Shown here: positions 28,915-38,512 of the stretch, piece by piece
Position numbering within the stretch: position 1 is the stretch's first letter
Layout of the letters: the number at the start of each line of letters is the position of its first letter
Source of the DNA: Alicyclobacillus sp.
GTDB taxonomy: Bacteria; Bacillota; Bacilli; Alicyclobacillales; Alicyclobacillaceae
Direction: 5' to 3'
NCBI GenBank assembly: GCA_023511725.1
Contig: JAIMAY010000010.1
Span: 1 to 64,000, forward strand
DNA length: 64,000 nucleotides
Made by a program: the position numbers and the translations under genes
The notes under the pieces: model-generated
Told to the model about the DNA's origin: nothing
Databases searched by the model: none
Seen by the model: the letters and a program-made list of their open reading frames with translations, nothing else

Positions 28915-30435
28915 ATGGTGTTGACGCAATCGGCCGAGGAGGCGGTCCGGCAGCTGAAGGAGACGCTTCGGATTGCCGGACATCATCAGCAGGCGCTGTA
29001 TCTACTGAGCTGGGACAACCGTACCGGGGCCCCGAAAAAGGGGGTGCAGCTCCGTGCGGAGGCCATCGGCACACTGTCCGAAGAGGTCTTTCGCATGATG
29101 ACCTCCGAGCAGATGGGCGAATGGCTGGATACGCTGGCAGAGCCTGATGTGTTTGCCTCGCTCGATCCCGTCACGCAGGCGACGGTCCGCTACGTGCGCC
29201 GCAACTACGAGCGCAATCGCCGATTGGATCCCGCGCAGCATCGGGAATTCGTGACGCTCGTCGCGGAGGCCGAGAGCGTCTGGGAGGGTGCCAAGCACGC
29301 CGCCGATTTCGCGAGACTGCGGCCGTATCTGGAGCGCATTGTCGAATTCCAGAAGACCTTTGCGCAGGCGTGGGGCTATGCGGACCATCCCTACGATGCG
29401 CTCTTGGACAAATATGAACCAGGACTCACCGTGGCGCAGTTGGATCCGCTGTTTGAGCACTTGAAGACGGAGACCACGGCGCTGCTCCGGGCCATTGTGG
29501 GCACCGGTCGGCGTTCGGAGTGGCCGCAAGGGCGGCGTTTTGATGCGGCGAAGCAGCGCGAGGTCTGTCTCCATCTGTTGAAGTCGATAGGGTATGACCT
29601 GGAGATGGGGCGGCTGGATGAGACCGAGCACCCGTTCCAGATCAGCATCAACCGCTACGATGTCCGCGTCACCACGCGTTACGTGGAGGAAGACTTGCTC
29701 TCCGCCTTGTTCGGGACCATCCACGAAGGTGGACATGCTCTCTATGAACAGGGGATCTCGCCGGATCTGATCAACACACCGCTGTGTGAAGGCGCGTCCA
29801 TGGGGATACACGAGTCCCAGTCGCGTTTCTGGGAGAATATCATCGGCCGATCCCGGGCGTTTTGGGAGCACCACTACCCGGTGCTGCTGCAGGTGTTCCC
29901 GACGCAGCTGGCCGACGTCTCGCTGGATGTGTTTCACCGCGCTATCAACGAGGTGCAGCCGTCGCTGATCCGGATAGAAGCGGATGAGGTGACGTACAAT
30001 CTGCACATCATCCTGCGGTACGAGTTGGAGAAGGCTCTCCTCACCGGGGATTTGAAGGTGGCCGACCTTCCGGCGGCATGGAACGAGAAGATGCGCGAGC
30101 TGCTTGGTATCGTCCCGCGCCACGACGGCGAGGGCGTGCTGCAGGACGTGCACTGGTCGGGCGGAGATTTCGGGTATTTCCCGTCCTATGCGCTTGGCAA
30201 CCTGTACGCCGCACAGTTCTTGGAGGCCATGGAGCGAGTTGTACCTGACTGGGAGGACCAGTTGCGGCGCGGACAGGTCGACGGTATCCTCGGCTGGCAG
30301 CGGGAGCACATCCATCGCTACGGACGCATGCTGGAACCGGCAGAGATTGTTGTGCGCGCCACCGGACGGCCGCTCGAAGCGGAGCCGTGGCTGCGCTACC
30401 TCAAGCGCAAGTACGGCGCCCTGTACGGGGTGTGA
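28915..30435 (+). CDS. M32 family carboxypeptidase (Taq type)
   Basis: 506 residues, ATG at 28915 after AAGGAG. Thermostable-type zinc carboxypeptidase acting on peptide C-termini in the cytoplasm. The zinc motif HEGGH is at 270-274, followed by ALYEQGI; further family segments are GASMGIHESQSRFWEN, HIILRYELEKAL and FGYFPSYALGNLYAAQ. A TATACT -10 box lies at 28864-28869. Closed by the terminator at 30466-30500. Confidence 0.95.
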   Translation: MVLTQSAEEAVRQLKETLRIAGHHQQALYLLSWDNRTGAPKKGVQLRAEAIGTLSEEVFRMMTSEQMGEWLDTLAEPDVFASLDPVTQATVRYVRRNYERNRRLDPAQHREFVTLVAEAESVWEGAKHAADFARLRPYLERIVEFQKTFAQAWGYADHPYDALLDKYEPGLTVAQLDPLFEHLKTETTALLRAIVGTGRRSEWPQGRRFDAAKQREVCLHLLKSIGYDLEMGRLDETEHPFQISINRYDVRVTTRYVEEDLLSALFGTIHEGGHALYEQGISPDLINTPLCEGASMGIHESQSRFWENIIGRSRAFWEHHYPVLLQVFPTQLADVSLDVFHRAINEVQPSLIRIEADEVTYNLHIILRYELEKALLTGDLKVADLPAAWNEKMRELLGIVPRHDGEGVLQDVHWSGGDFGYFPSYALGNLYAAQFLEAMERVVPDWEDQLRRGQVDGILGWQREHIHRYGRMLEPAEIVVRATGRPLEAEPWLRYLKRKYGALYGV

Positions 30436-30465
30436 GCGGATCGGAAAGATGGTCGGAAACACTGT

Positions 30466-30500
30466 GGAGCGCGGGGTCTGCGCAACCTCGCGCTCCTTTT
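30466..30500 (+). terminator. Rho-independent terminator after the M32 carboxypeptidase
   Basis: A 12-pair stem with one G-T pair (30466-30477 with 30485-30496, loop of 7) is followed by TTTT. It ends 12 bases before the stop of the convergent GtrA gene. Confidence 0.8.
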
Positions 30501-30512
30501 GTTCGGGGATCT

Positions 30513-30977
30513 TCAGGTAAACGCGCGGCGTGGGCGGCGAAACACCCACAGGCGAAGGCATAGGTAGGTGACACTGGACGAAGTGAACATGGCCAAGCCC
30601 TTGGCGGCGTTGTCGGCCCACAGCACCGGGAGGGTGTGGAGGCTCAGCAGCCAAGCGTCGGCCGCTGTGAGCACCGCGTCATTGATGACCACGTTGAACG
30701 CAGCCTGGATGAGATATGATAGAAACTCTCGCTTTCCGCCGCGCGCCGTGTCGCGGAACGTCCACCAACGGTTCCAGAGGTAGCTGTTGAGCACCGCGCC
30801 GACTACCGCCCCTGTGTTGTACAGCGTCAGCAGCCATGCCGTGTGCGTCGGATGGAGATGGAGCAGGAGGTTGAGGATACCCAGATCCACGAAGGCGTTG
30901 AGCGCGCCGACCATCAGGAACCGGCTGAAACGCGACCAGCCAGCGGGCTGGCGGCGCCTCCCAGTTGCATGCGACAC
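30513..30977 (-). CDS. GtrA family membrane protein
   Basis: 154 residues from GTG at 30977, 8 bases after AAGGGAAG. Four membrane spans, with the family pattern RFLMVGALNAFVDLGILNLL at the first and NSYLWNRWWTFRD after the second. GtrA proteins are thought to flip or help transfer polyprenyl-linked sugars for cell-wall glycosylation. The usual partner glycosyltransferase is not adjacent; the nearest is about 3.5 kb away. Confidence 0.88.
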   Translation of the reverse strand: MSHATGRRRQPAGWSRFSRFLMVGALNAFVDLGILNLLLHLHPTHTAWLLTLYNTGAVVGAVLNSYLWNRWWTFRDTARGGKREFLSYLIQAAFNVVINDAVLTAADAWLLSLHTLPVLWADNAAKGLAMFTSSSVTYLCLRLWVFRRPRRAFT

Positions 30978-31165
30978 GGAGACATCTTCCCTTCTTACGC
31001 TGAGAGGACAGATACGGTCAGAATACCATGCTTTCGCCTGCGTTACCTTCAGCATAGCCGCGGTTTCTCGAAAAAAACTTTAAGAGTACAATGAAAGGCG
31101 TGCGGCGGGGCCGATGCCGCCGTACCGCCGCATGCCGGCGATGACGGAAAGGGGCGCAGGAAAAC

Positions 31166-31519
31166 GTGAGGGCCATCACCAGCCTTGACGAATACTTCAC
31201 GGTGGTTCGCGAGGATAAACCGGCGGTCATGATCTTCTCCGCCGGATGGTGTCCGGACTGCCGGTATCTCGATGTGTTCATCGACGACGTCGAGGAGAAG
31301 TACCGGGATCAGATGGATTTTTACAAGGTGGACCGAGATCAGTTCCTGGAACTGTGCGAAACCCTGGACATCATGGGCATTCCCAGTTTTCTGGTGTACC
31401 GCCGTGGACAAGTCGTGGGCCGGTTCGTGAACGGCAAGCGCAAAACGCGGGAAGAGGTGGAGGGCTTTCTCGATGAGGTGCTGGCGCGTGCCGAAGGAGC
31501 CGGAGGCGACGGCCAATGA
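31166..31519 (+). CDS. Thioredoxin-like protein
   Basis: 117 residues from GTG at 31166. Thioredoxin fold with the redox pair in WCPDC (28-32) and the cis-proline in MGIPSF near residue 73. The WCPDC variant differs from WCGPC and is found in YtpP-like thioredoxins of Bacillota. The stop overlaps the next gene by 4 bases (ATGA). A TACAAT box lies at 31087-31092. The coupling suggests that it serves the flavoprotein that follows, for example by keeping a thiol reduced; this is inference. Confidence 0.9.
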   Translation: MRAITSLDEYFTVVREDKPAVMIFSAGWCPDCRYLDVFIDDVEEKYRDQMDFYKVDRDQFLELCETLDIMGIPSFLVYRRGQVVGRFVNGKRKTREEVEGFLDEVLARAEGAGGDGQ

Positions 31520-32736
31520 CGGGACACATCGCGGCGCCGGACCTGTGGTTTGCGCGCACAGAGGACGAGGTCCGGCGCCTGCAGGCCATCGCCCGCTTGG
31601 CGCACCGTTTCGCGGAGCGTGCGGCGCGGCACGATGAGGAAGCGTCGTTCCCGCACGACAACATTCAGGACCTGCGCGATCTCGGCTATGTCCGCTGGAC
31701 CGTGCCGCGCGCGTTCGGGGGAGACGAAATCCCGCTTTACACGATGCTGCTGTGCCAGGAGGAGTTGGCACGAGGGGACGGATCGACCGCACTGGCCATT
31801 GGCTGGCACGTCGGAATGATGCTGAATCTGCGCTTCTCACACGCCTTCCCGCCCGAGGTCTACGAGGAAGTCTGCCGCTCCGTGGTCCAGCGTGGCAGCC
31901 TGATCAACAGTTGCGCCACGGAGCCGGCCACAGGCAGCCCGAGCCGAGGCGGGCGACCGCAGACCACCGCCACGCGCGTCGAGGGCGGCTGGCGTATCAC
32001 AGGGCGCAAGACCTTCAGCACACTGAGCCCAGCCCTTGACTGGATCCTGGTCACCGCGGGCATCGACGGTTCCGAGGATGTCGGCGAGTTTCTCGTGCGC
32101 GGCGCCGACGTGGAGATCATCGAGACGTGGAATGTCATGGGGATGCGCGCCACCGGCAGCCATGATATCGTGCTGCGGGATGTGTTTGTGCCCGATGTGC
32201 ACCTGATTGCCCGGATGGCGCCGGGACAGAGGTCCGCACGCAACCAGGATGGCGGCGGTTGGATGCTGCATATTCCCGCCTGCTACCTCGGCATTGCGCG
32301 GGCGGCGCGCGATGCGGCGGTGCACTACGCAGCCACGTACCAGCCCAACAGCCTGTCGCATCCCATCGCCGAGTTGCCCCACATCCAGGACAAGCTCGGA
32401 CAGATGGAGCTCAAGCTGCTCAGCGCGCGCACGTTGATGTATGATCTGGCGCGCCGCTACGACGAGGCGTCTCCCGAGCAGCGGCCGAAACTCCGACCCC
32501 AGCTCGGCGCCGTGAAGACGTTGGCGACCAACGCAGCGGTGGAAGTGGTCGATCTCGCCATGCGTGTCGTCGGGGCACGCAGCCTATGGAAGGACATGGT
32601 GTTTGAGCGGCTGTATCGGGATGTCCGTGCCGGCCTGCACAATCCGCCGATGGATGATGTCGTGCTCACCATGCTCGCGCGTCATGCGTTGGCGGAGGTC
32701 AAGGCGCGGGTGGAAGCTCCCTGGGAGGAAGCCTGA
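31516..32736 (+). CDS. Acyl-CoA dehydrogenase-fold flavoprotein, possibly a monooxygenase
   Basis: 406 residues with the acyl-CoA dehydrogenase layout: helical N-terminal domain, middle beta domain ([30 protein letters not shown]) and C-terminal four-helix domain. At the position where many dehydrogenases carry the E-G-T segment with the catalytic base, the sequence is GLHNPPMDD (373-381). This resembles flavin-dependent monooxygenases such as DszC and the YdbM-like group rather than true acyl-CoA dehydrogenases. Coupled by 4 bases to the thioredoxin-like gene; an acyl-CoA synthetase follows 141 bases later under its own promoter. Confidence 0.8.
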   Translation: MTGHIAAPDLWFARTEDEVRRLQAIARLAHRFAERAARHDEEASFPHDNIQDLRDLGYVRWTVPRAFGGDEIPLYTMLLCQEELARGDGSTALAIGWHVGMMLNLRFSHAFPPEVYEEVCRSVVQRGSLINSCATEPATGSPSRGGRPQTTATRVEGGWRITGRKTFSTLSPALDWILVTAGIDGSEDVGEFLVRGADVEIIETWNVMGMRATGSHDIVLRDVFVPDVHLIARMAPGQRSARNQDGGGWMLHIPACYLGIARAARDAAVHYAATYQPNSLSHPIAELPHIQDKLGQMELKLLSARTLMYDLARRYDEASPEQRPKLRPQLGAVKTLATNAAVEVVDLAMRVVGARSLWKDMVFERLYRDVRAGLHNPPMDDVVLTMLARHALAEVKARVEAPWEEA

Positions 32737-32797
32737 CGCCAGGTACGCGGTGGCGGCGGAGGAACCCGCCGCCGGCGCGGGCTGGCAAAGGTTTGCC

Positions 32798-32826
32798 TGG
32801 ACGTATCAGAACATTCACCGTACAAT
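32798..32826 (+). promoter_or_regulatory. Promoter of the acyl-CoA synthetase gene
   Basis: TGGACG (32798-32803), 17 bases, TACAAT (32821-32826), 52 bases ahead of the GTG start. Confidence 0.5.
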
Positions 32827-32877
32827 GAAGGCGCGCGGCATACGGAGACTCGATGCGATTCAAAGGAGCGTGACATT

Positions 32878-34464
32878 GTGGGTTACAATTTTGCGCGCGA
32901 GGTGGACAAATATGCGGAGGCGCACCCGGAGAAGCTGGCCGTGCTGTGCGTGGATGCGCAGGGACAGCCGCACCGGCTGCATTACGGGGAACTCGCGCTG
33001 CGCACGGGGCGTCTCGCGAATGGGCTGAGCCGCATTGGGCTGAAACGGCAGGATCGGGTGCTGGTGCTGCTGCCGCGGGGGATTGAACCCTACGTCGTCT
33101 ACCTGGCCCTGCTCAAACTCGGGGCCACCATCATGCCGGGTTCCGAGATGCTGCGCGCGGCGGACGTGCGCTACCGGGTCCAGCATGCGAAGGCACGCGC
33201 GGTGATTGTCCACCACTCGCTGGTGGGCGTGGTCGATGAGATCCGCGCCGAGTGCCCGTCGCTGGAGTACTTCTTCGTGGTGGGAGGCGAGCAGGAGGTA
33301 CCAGGTTGGACGCCGGTGTCGGCAGCGCTCGATGTCGCTTCTGTAGCGGACTTCATCGCCGACACGGAGGACACGGACGTGGCATTCCTGTCCTACACCA
33401 GCGGTACGACGGGCGGCCCCAAAGGCGTGATCCATACCTACGACTGGCCGCGCGAGCATCTGCGCGTCGCGGGCACACACTGGTTTGATGCGCACGAGGA
33501 TGACCTGGCATGGGCCACGGCGGGTCCCGGTTGGGCAAAGTGGGTGTGGAGTCCGTTCGTCTCCGTGCTTGGCAATGGGGCCACAGGGTTCGTGTACCAG
33601 GGCCGCTTCCAGCCGGAGGTTTTCCTGTCGCTGCTCGACCAGTATCCCATCAGCCTGCTCTGCGCCACGCCGACGGAATATCGTCTGATGGCCAAGGTGC
33701 CGGATCTGGACAGGTACCATCTGCATCTGCGGTCCGCCTGTTCCGCGGGCGAACCGCTCAACCGCGAGGTGATTGACACCTTCCGACGGCAGTTCGGGAT
33801 CACCGTCCGCGACGGCTATGGTCAGACGGAGAACACCCTCCTCGTCGGGACGTTTCAAGGACTGGAGGTACGGCCGGGCTCCATGGGCAAACCGTTCCCG
33901 GGCACACCCGTCGCCATTGTCGACGACGAGGGGCACGAGTTGCCGGCGGGGGAAGTCGGGCACATCGCGGTTCATCGCAGTTTCCCGGCGCTGTTCAAAG
34001 GCTATCTGGATGATCCCGAACGCACCGCCCGCGCGTTCCGCGGCGATTGGTACATCACCGGCGACAAGGGCCGCATGGATGAGGACGGTTACGTCTGGTT
34101 CGAGGGGCGGGCCGACGACATCATCATCTCCGCCGGCTACACGATTGGGCCGTTCGAGGTGGAGGACGCGCTGGTCAAGCACCCGAAGGTGGCGGAGTGT
34201 GCCGTGGTGGCCAGTCCGGATGACGAACGCGGTCACATCGTAAAGGCGTTTGTGGTGTTGCGCAATCCCGCGGACGCTGAGGATCCGGGGCTCGTCAGCG
34301 AGTTGCAGGAGCACGTCAAACAGGTGACGGCACCGTACAAATATCCGCGGGCTATTGAGTTTGTGGAGAGTCTGCCGAAGACGACCAGCGGTAAGATCCG
34401 CCGCGTCGAACTCCGGCAGTTGGAAGAGGAGCGTTACCGGGCGCGGAAGGCGGGATCGCCCTGA
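32878..34464 (+). CDS. AMP-forming acyl-CoA synthetase (medium-chain/acetyl-like)
   Basis: 528 residues from GTG at 32878, with AAAGGAG upstream. Activates a carboxylic acid to its CoA ester through an acyl-AMP. Motifs in order: YTSGTTGGPKG near 173, DGYGQTE near 315, ITGDKGRMDEDGY near 393, and KTTSGKIRR at the C-terminus with the catalytic lysine. The pattern is closer to medium-chain (ACSM/MbcS) enzymes than to acetyl-CoA synthetase. It ends two bases before the convergent glycosyltransferase gene, with no room for a terminator between them. Confidence 0.92.
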   Translation: MGYNFAREVDKYAEAHPEKLAVLCVDAQGQPHRLHYGELALRTGRLANGLSRIGLKRQDRVLVLLPRGIEPYVVYLALLKLGATIMPGSEMLRAADVRYRVQHAKARAVIVHHSLVGVVDEIRAECPSLEYFFVVGGEQEVPGWTPVSAALDVASVADFIADTEDTDVAFLSYTSGTTGGPKGVIHTYDWPREHLRVAGTHWFDAHEDDLAWATAGPGWAKWVWSPFVSVLGNGATGFVYQGRFQPEVFLSLLDQYPISLLCATPTEYRLMAKVPDLDRYHLHLRSACSAGEPLNREVIDTFRRQFGITVRDGYGQTENTLLVGTFQGLEVRPGSMGKPFPGTPVAIVDDEGHELPAGEVGHIAVHRSFPALFKGYLDDPERTARAFRGDWYITGDKGRMDEDGYVWFEGRADDIIISAGYTIGPFEVEDALVKHPKVAECAVVASPDDERGHIVKAFVVLRNPADAEDPGLVSELQEHVKQVTAPYKYPRAIEFVESLPKTTSGKIRRVELRQLEEERYRARKAGSP

Positions 34465-34465
34465 A

Positions 34466-35641
34466 TTACTGCGGGCCCGTGCCCGGGGACAAAAGACGGC
34501 GGAGGGTCCGGTCGACTTCATCGACCCGGGCATCCCACGAATGGCGGGCGGCGAAGGCCGCCCGTTCGTCGTCGGAAAGCCGGCGCTCACCGGCCAGAAT
34601 GCGGCGCACCGCGGCCACAGCCGCGTCCACGTCCCCGGCGAGCCACACGGCATCCGCCATGCGCTGGAGTTCCGGGATGGGGGTTGCCACCACCTCCACG
34701 CCCGCCGCGATGGACTCGTACACCTTGATGGGATTGACGCTCTGGGCCACCGGGTCATCCACGCGGAACGGGCTCAGCGTGGCGCGGAAACCGGCCAAAT
34801 ACCGCGGCAAGTCCGCATAGGGTCGGCGACCCAAGACATGGATGTTGGGCTCGGCGGCGAGTTGGGATACGTCGGTTTCCGCAGGCCCGATGACGACCAT
34901 CTGCACGTCGGGCAGGCGACGGGCCAGCCCAATCATCCACGCTTGGTCTATCCACGTGCCAAGCCCGCCGATAAACCCGATGCGGGGCTCGGGGATGGCG
35001 CGCAGTTCTTCGTGGGGCGTGGCGTGGAACGCCGTTCGGAAGTGTTCCACGTCGGCCGCATTGGGCAACAGGCGCACGTCCCCGTGAACGTCCGTCAGCC
35101 GGGCTTTCAGCGGTTCGGCCGTGGCGAAGACGGCGGCGCTGCGTCGGGCGAGATCGCGCTCCATGGCATCCACCACATCGGGGCGGATCAAGCCGTGAAA
35201 TTGGCTGTGGAGGTCGACGCAATCGTACACCACCGCGCGTGGGCGCAGCGGCGTGAGGAGGTCCGCCGCCGTGGGCACCATCGACCAGAGCGCAAGCGCT
35301 CCAGGTTCCGCCCGCCGGATGGCCCGAGCCAGAGAGCGCTGATTGAGCCGATTGATCATTCGTCGCATGTTGCCGAAGGGCAACCATGCCGGGGGGATGA
35401 GAACCCGCAATCGGCCAGGGACGTTCTGAGCTGTCACATCCTCCAGCGGGTGGGCGGGTCGCAATCGCGCCACCAGCTCGCGGCGGCGGAGGGGGCTCAG
35501 CCAGGTGATGGCGGGATCGACAAACAGAACGGACCAACCGCGGCGGGCGAGTCCCAGGGCGAAATGATGAGGGCGCGCGACAACGCCCTGCCACGGTGAG
35601 GCGGAGAGGATGACGACGGTCACATCCGGGATGCGATTCAT
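34466..35641 (-). CDS. Glycosyltransferase (TuaH-like, GT-B fold)
   Basis: 391 residues. N-terminal segment RPHHFALGLARRGWSVLFVDP and the YDCVDLHSQF segment are typical of TuaH-like transferases; the C-terminal half has RIGFIGGLGTWID, VVIGPAETD, and the donor-site region NPIKVYESIAAGVEVVATPIPE. Last gene of the five-gene minus-strand cluster; its ATG overlaps the CDP-alcohol phosphatidyltransferase stop by 4 bases. By context it may add a sugar to a lipid made by the two enzymes upstream. Donor and acceptor unknown. Confidence 0.88.
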   Translation of the reverse strand: MNRIPDVTVVILSASPWQGVVARPHHFALGLARRGWSVLFVDPAITWLSPLRRRELVARLRPAHPLEDVTAQNVPGRLRVLIPPAWLPFGNMRRMINRLNQRSLARAIRRAEPGALALWSMVPTAADLLTPLRPRAVVYDCVDLHSQFHGLIRPDVVDAMERDLARRSAAVFATAEPLKARLTDVHGDVRLLPNAADVEHFRTAFHATPHEELRAIPEPRIGFIGGLGTWIDQAWMIGLARRLPDVQMVVIGPAETDVSQLAAEPNIHVLGRRPYADLPRYLAGFRATLSPFRVDDPVAQSVNPIKVYESIAAGVEVVATPIPELQRMADAVWLAGDVDAAVAAVRRILAGERRLSDDERAAFAARHSWDARVDEVDRTLRRLLSPGTGPQ

Positions 35642-36399
35642 GGCTCCCCCTCCGCGGACAGTCGCCGACGCGCGCGACCGCTCTTCCAAAACAGCACCGC
35701 AGGCCGGTAGATGCACATCAGAGCGCCGAATACCGCCACAAACTCGAGCAGGGGGCGCACGGCGCCAAACGCCAGGAAGATGGCGAGTACGAGATATTGC
35801 TCTCCAATATTGAAACCGCGAAATGGCACCAACCGCCGCCAGGACGGCACCACATCCTTCACGCCGGCGCCTGCCGTGGTGGTCTCACCAGCGGATGACA
35901 CGGCGGACAGGGGGGCCAGCACGCGAGCCAGTGACTTTTCTCGGATCTGGTCGTAGTACTCCAAAAAGTGCAGGGCGAACACGGAAATCATCGCCCACAC
36001 CCAGATGTCCCAAGCACCGGGATGCGTACGTTGATAACCGAGCGCCAAGGTCAGGTAGATCAAAAACTCTTTCACGCGATCACAGACCATGTCCAGCCAC
36101 ACGCCGATGGGGGAGAACTGTTGCCGATAGCGGGCAAGCTGCCCGTCCGCACAGTCGAACACATAACCCAGCTGGACCAGAATAAGGCCTGCCGTCAGCC
36201 AGGGCCTCGTACCGACGGCAAAACAAGCGCCGCCGACGATGGCGAGGACGAGCGCGAACAGCGTCAGCGCGTTCGGGGTGATCCACCGGATACGGCGAAC
36301 CGCGTACACCAATCGCAGCGAAAAGAAATAGCAGACGTACGTGGTCCACACGTCGACCGGATGTTTCGCGCAGCGCTTGACGCGTTCAAATTCCGTCAC
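35638..36399 (-). CDS. CDP-alcohol phosphatidyltransferase family membrane protein
   Basis: 253 residues with about six spans. The full family motif is present: D82, D85, G86, A89, R90, G99, D103 and D107 (DCADGQLAR then GVWLDMVCD). Such enzymes move a phosphoryl-alcohol from a CDP-activated donor to a second alcohol, making phospholipids or soluble phosphodiesters such as di-myo-inositol phosphate. Both ends overlap their neighbours by 4 bases. The upstream nucleotidyltransferase most likely supplies its CDP-linked substrate; the alcohols involved are not known. Confidence 0.92.
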   Translation of the reverse strand: MTEFERVKRCAKHPVDVWTTYVCYFFSLRLVYAVRRIRWITPNALTLFALVLAIVGGACFAVGTRPWLTAGLILVQLGYVFDCADGQLARYRQQFSPIGVWLDMVCDRVKEFLIYLTLALGYQRTHPGAWDIWVWAMISVFALHFLEYYDQIREKSLARVLAPLSAVSSAGETTTAGAGVKDVVPSWRRLVPFRGFNIGEQYLVLAIFLAFGAVRPLLEFVAVFGALMCIYRPAVLFWKSGRARRRLSAEGEP

Positions 36400-37151
36400 G
36401 CTGTGTCACCTCCGCCCCGGACGGCCGGAGCCTGAGGTTCAAAGTGGCGAATCACTTCGGACACGGCGTAATCGTAGTCCTCGGGGAAGTCCACCTCGAC
36501 GCACGGAAGCCCCGTCACATCGACGGGAAACAGGTGGGCCTTGTCCGGCCACCGGTCCAGGGCGTATTCAAAGAACTGCATCTCATTGCCCGCCACAGCG
36601 TCTGCCAGCACCTGCGCTCGGAAGGATCTTGCGGCGTTCCCACAGAACTTGGCCACGCCGATGAACTCGCCGTCACACGTTTCCGGGTTGAGGTGCTTGC
36701 CGATGGCTATAATCCTGCCGTTTTCAATCTGGACCTTGACCTCTTCTTCCCGGCACTGCTTTTTGTCGATGGCCAGGTATGCGCCGTCCTCACCGGGTGC
36801 GAGGCGCGCCATGATCTGCGGATCGAACACCACGTCCGCGTTGAGGTAGTAGAAATCCCCCTCGTGGGTCTCGAGTGCACACCGAAGTGAGAAGAGGGTG
36901 TTGGTCGTGGCGAAGTTGGGATTCTCCACATACGTTATCCGCATATCGGGGTGTTGGGCCAGGTGCCCGCGGATCATGTCCTGGCGATACCCGACGACCA
37001 CCAACAGGTCATGAACCCCAACGGAGCGCAGGGCGTCCAGTTGCCAGTCGAGGATGGTTTTGGATCCCATCGGCAACAGGCACTTGGGCCGGTCGTCGGT
37101 GAGCGGCCTCAGCCTCATGGATCTGCCTGCCGCAAGAATGATGGCAATCAA
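36396..37151 (-). CDS. NTP-transferase (likely CTP:phosphoalcohol cytidylyltransferase)
   Basis: 251 residues from TTG at 37151, 8 bases after AAGGAGG; a GTG at 37157 is only two bases from that site. The N-terminal nucleotide site LAAGRSMRLRPLTDDRPK is complete with lysine K22; YLNADVVFDP carries a metal-site aspartate. Length and context fit small cytidylyltransferases (LicC, PntC, or the inositol-1-phosphate type) that form a CDP-alcohol for the membrane enzyme encoded next, which it overlaps by 4 bases. Glucose-1-phosphate transferases are the alternative. Confidence 0.87.
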   Translation of the reverse strand: MIAIILAAGRSMRLRPLTDDRPKCLLPMGSKTILDWQLDALRSVGVHDLLVVVGYRQDMIRGHLAQHPDMRITYVENPNFATTNTLFSLRCALETHEGDFYYLNADVVFDPQIMARLAPGEDGAYLAIDKKQCREEEVKVQIENGRIIAIGKHLNPETCDGEFIGVAKFCGNAARSFRAQVLADAVAGNEMQFFEYALDRWPDKAHLFPVDVTGLPCVEVDFPEDYDYAVSEVIRHFEPQAPAVRGGGDTA

Positions 37152-37178
37152 GATCACGGCCTCCTTGGCCGGCGCTCG

Positions 37179-38483
37179 TCATGCGTGCGCCGCCTCATCG
37201 TCGTCTTCGAGATACAGCACCTTCGTGCTCTCGTCATAGGCAAACAGCTCGGAGTAGCGCGCCCAGTCGATGATGGTGTCCAGCTGGCTCTCCGCCTCCT
37301 CCGTGCCGACGTTCTTACGGATAACTTCCAAAAAGAATTCGCGCGGCATGCGCCGGTTGCGTTTGGACTCCAAGACCCAGCGAATGCGCTCGAAGATAGG
37401 CAGGCGTTCGTGCAGTTGAGCGCGGAAGATCTCCTTGCGTTCCAGCACATTGGCGGCGGCGAATCGCTTGCCCACCTCGGTCAGGGAGATATCGCCCTGA
37501 CTCACGGTCGCAAACCCGAGCAACTGGGCCGCTTCCACAATCGGAAGCAGTTCATCGAGGTCAAACATGATCTCATCCGCCAGTTTGTACAGGTCGGATT
37601 TGATCTCGAGATCATCGAGCAGTTCGAGAAAGCCGGTCAGCGCACCCGCCTGCACGGGTGGCAGCACAACGTATCGGCGCTGGGCGCCGCTCGCGGTGAT
37701 CAGCGTCTTTTGGTGCGCCTCACGCGAGTGCGTGAGGATGGAATAGATGCGATCCACCAGCCGCGTGAAAGCTTCTTCTTTGCGCTCGCGCCAGTGCGGC
37801 AGACCGATATGGATATCCGCAATCACGGTGGCCGGGTCTCGGCTGAGCACCACGGCCCTATCCGCCATGTACACCGCTTCCTCGATGCCGTGCGTGACCA
37901 TGATGATGGATTTCGTCGGTATCTTGCGCTCCAGCCACAACTCCAATAGGTCACGGCGAAGGTTCTCCGCCGTGAGCACATCCAGTGCGGAGAATGGCTC
38001 GTCCATCAGCAGGATGTCCGGTTCCATCACCAAGGCGCGCCCGAGGCCGACGCGTTGGCGCATACCGCCCGACAACTCGCGCGGGTACGCCCCTTCAAAA
38101 CCGTCGAGCCCAATCATGTCGATCACGTCCAGCGCCCGCTGTCGCTTCTCCTCTTCGCTCAAGGGCTTGTAGCGCAGCCCCAGTTCCACATTCTCGAGCA
38201 CCGTCAGCCAAGGGAAAAGCGCGAACGATTGAAACACCATGCTGACACCGGGGTTCGTGTCCTTTATCGGTTGTCCGCGATAGCGGACCTCCCCGGAGGA
38301 GGCGCGCACCAAGCCGGCGATGATGCGCAGCAATGTGGACTTACCGGACCCTGAAGGCCCCAAAATGGCGACGAATTCGCCTTCCTCGACGGTGAGATCG
38401 ATGTCCTGAAGCACGGACACCTGCTGCTCACCGGGCGCGTCGTAGCGCTTGGTAATGTGCCGGAGTTCCAACAGCGCTGCCAT
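37179..38483 (-). CDS. NitT/TauT-type ABC ATPase with C-terminal AAA-associated domain
   Basis: 434 residues from ATG at 38483, 8 bases after AAGGAGG. Residues 1-260 are an ABC ATPase: Walker A GPSGSGKST, Q-loop FQSFALFPWL, signature LSGGMRQR, Walker B ILLMDEPFSALD and VTHGIEEA. The remaining 170 residues form the extra helical domain often fused to this branch of nitrate/taurine-type ATPases, probably regulatory. It lies 29 bases after the fused permease gene and 27 bases before the cytidylyltransferase gene. No substrate-binding protein is encoded nearby. Confidence 0.9.
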   Translation of the reverse strand: MAALLELRHITKRYDAPGEQQVSVLQDIDLTVEEGEFVAILGPSGSGKSTLLRIIAGLVRASSGEVRYRGQPIKDTNPGVSMVFQSFALFPWLTVLENVELGLRYKPLSEEEKRQRALDVIDMIGLDGFEGAYPRELSGGMRQRVGLGRALVMEPDILLMDEPFSALDVLTAENLRRDLLELWLERKIPTKSIIMVTHGIEEAVYMADRAVVLSRDPATVIADIHIGLPHWRERKEEAFTRLVDRIYSILTHSREAHQKTLITASGAQRRYVVLPPVQAGALTGFLELLDDLEIKSDLYKLADEIMFDLDELLPIVEAAQLLGFATVSQGDISLTEVGKRFAAANVLERKEIFRAQLHERLPIFERIRWVLESKRNRRMPREFFLEVIRKNVGTEEAESQLDTIIDWARYSELFAYDESTKVLYLEDDDEAAHA

Positions 38484-38512
38484 CCGGATCGCCTCCTTCC
38501 TGCCCGCCATCG

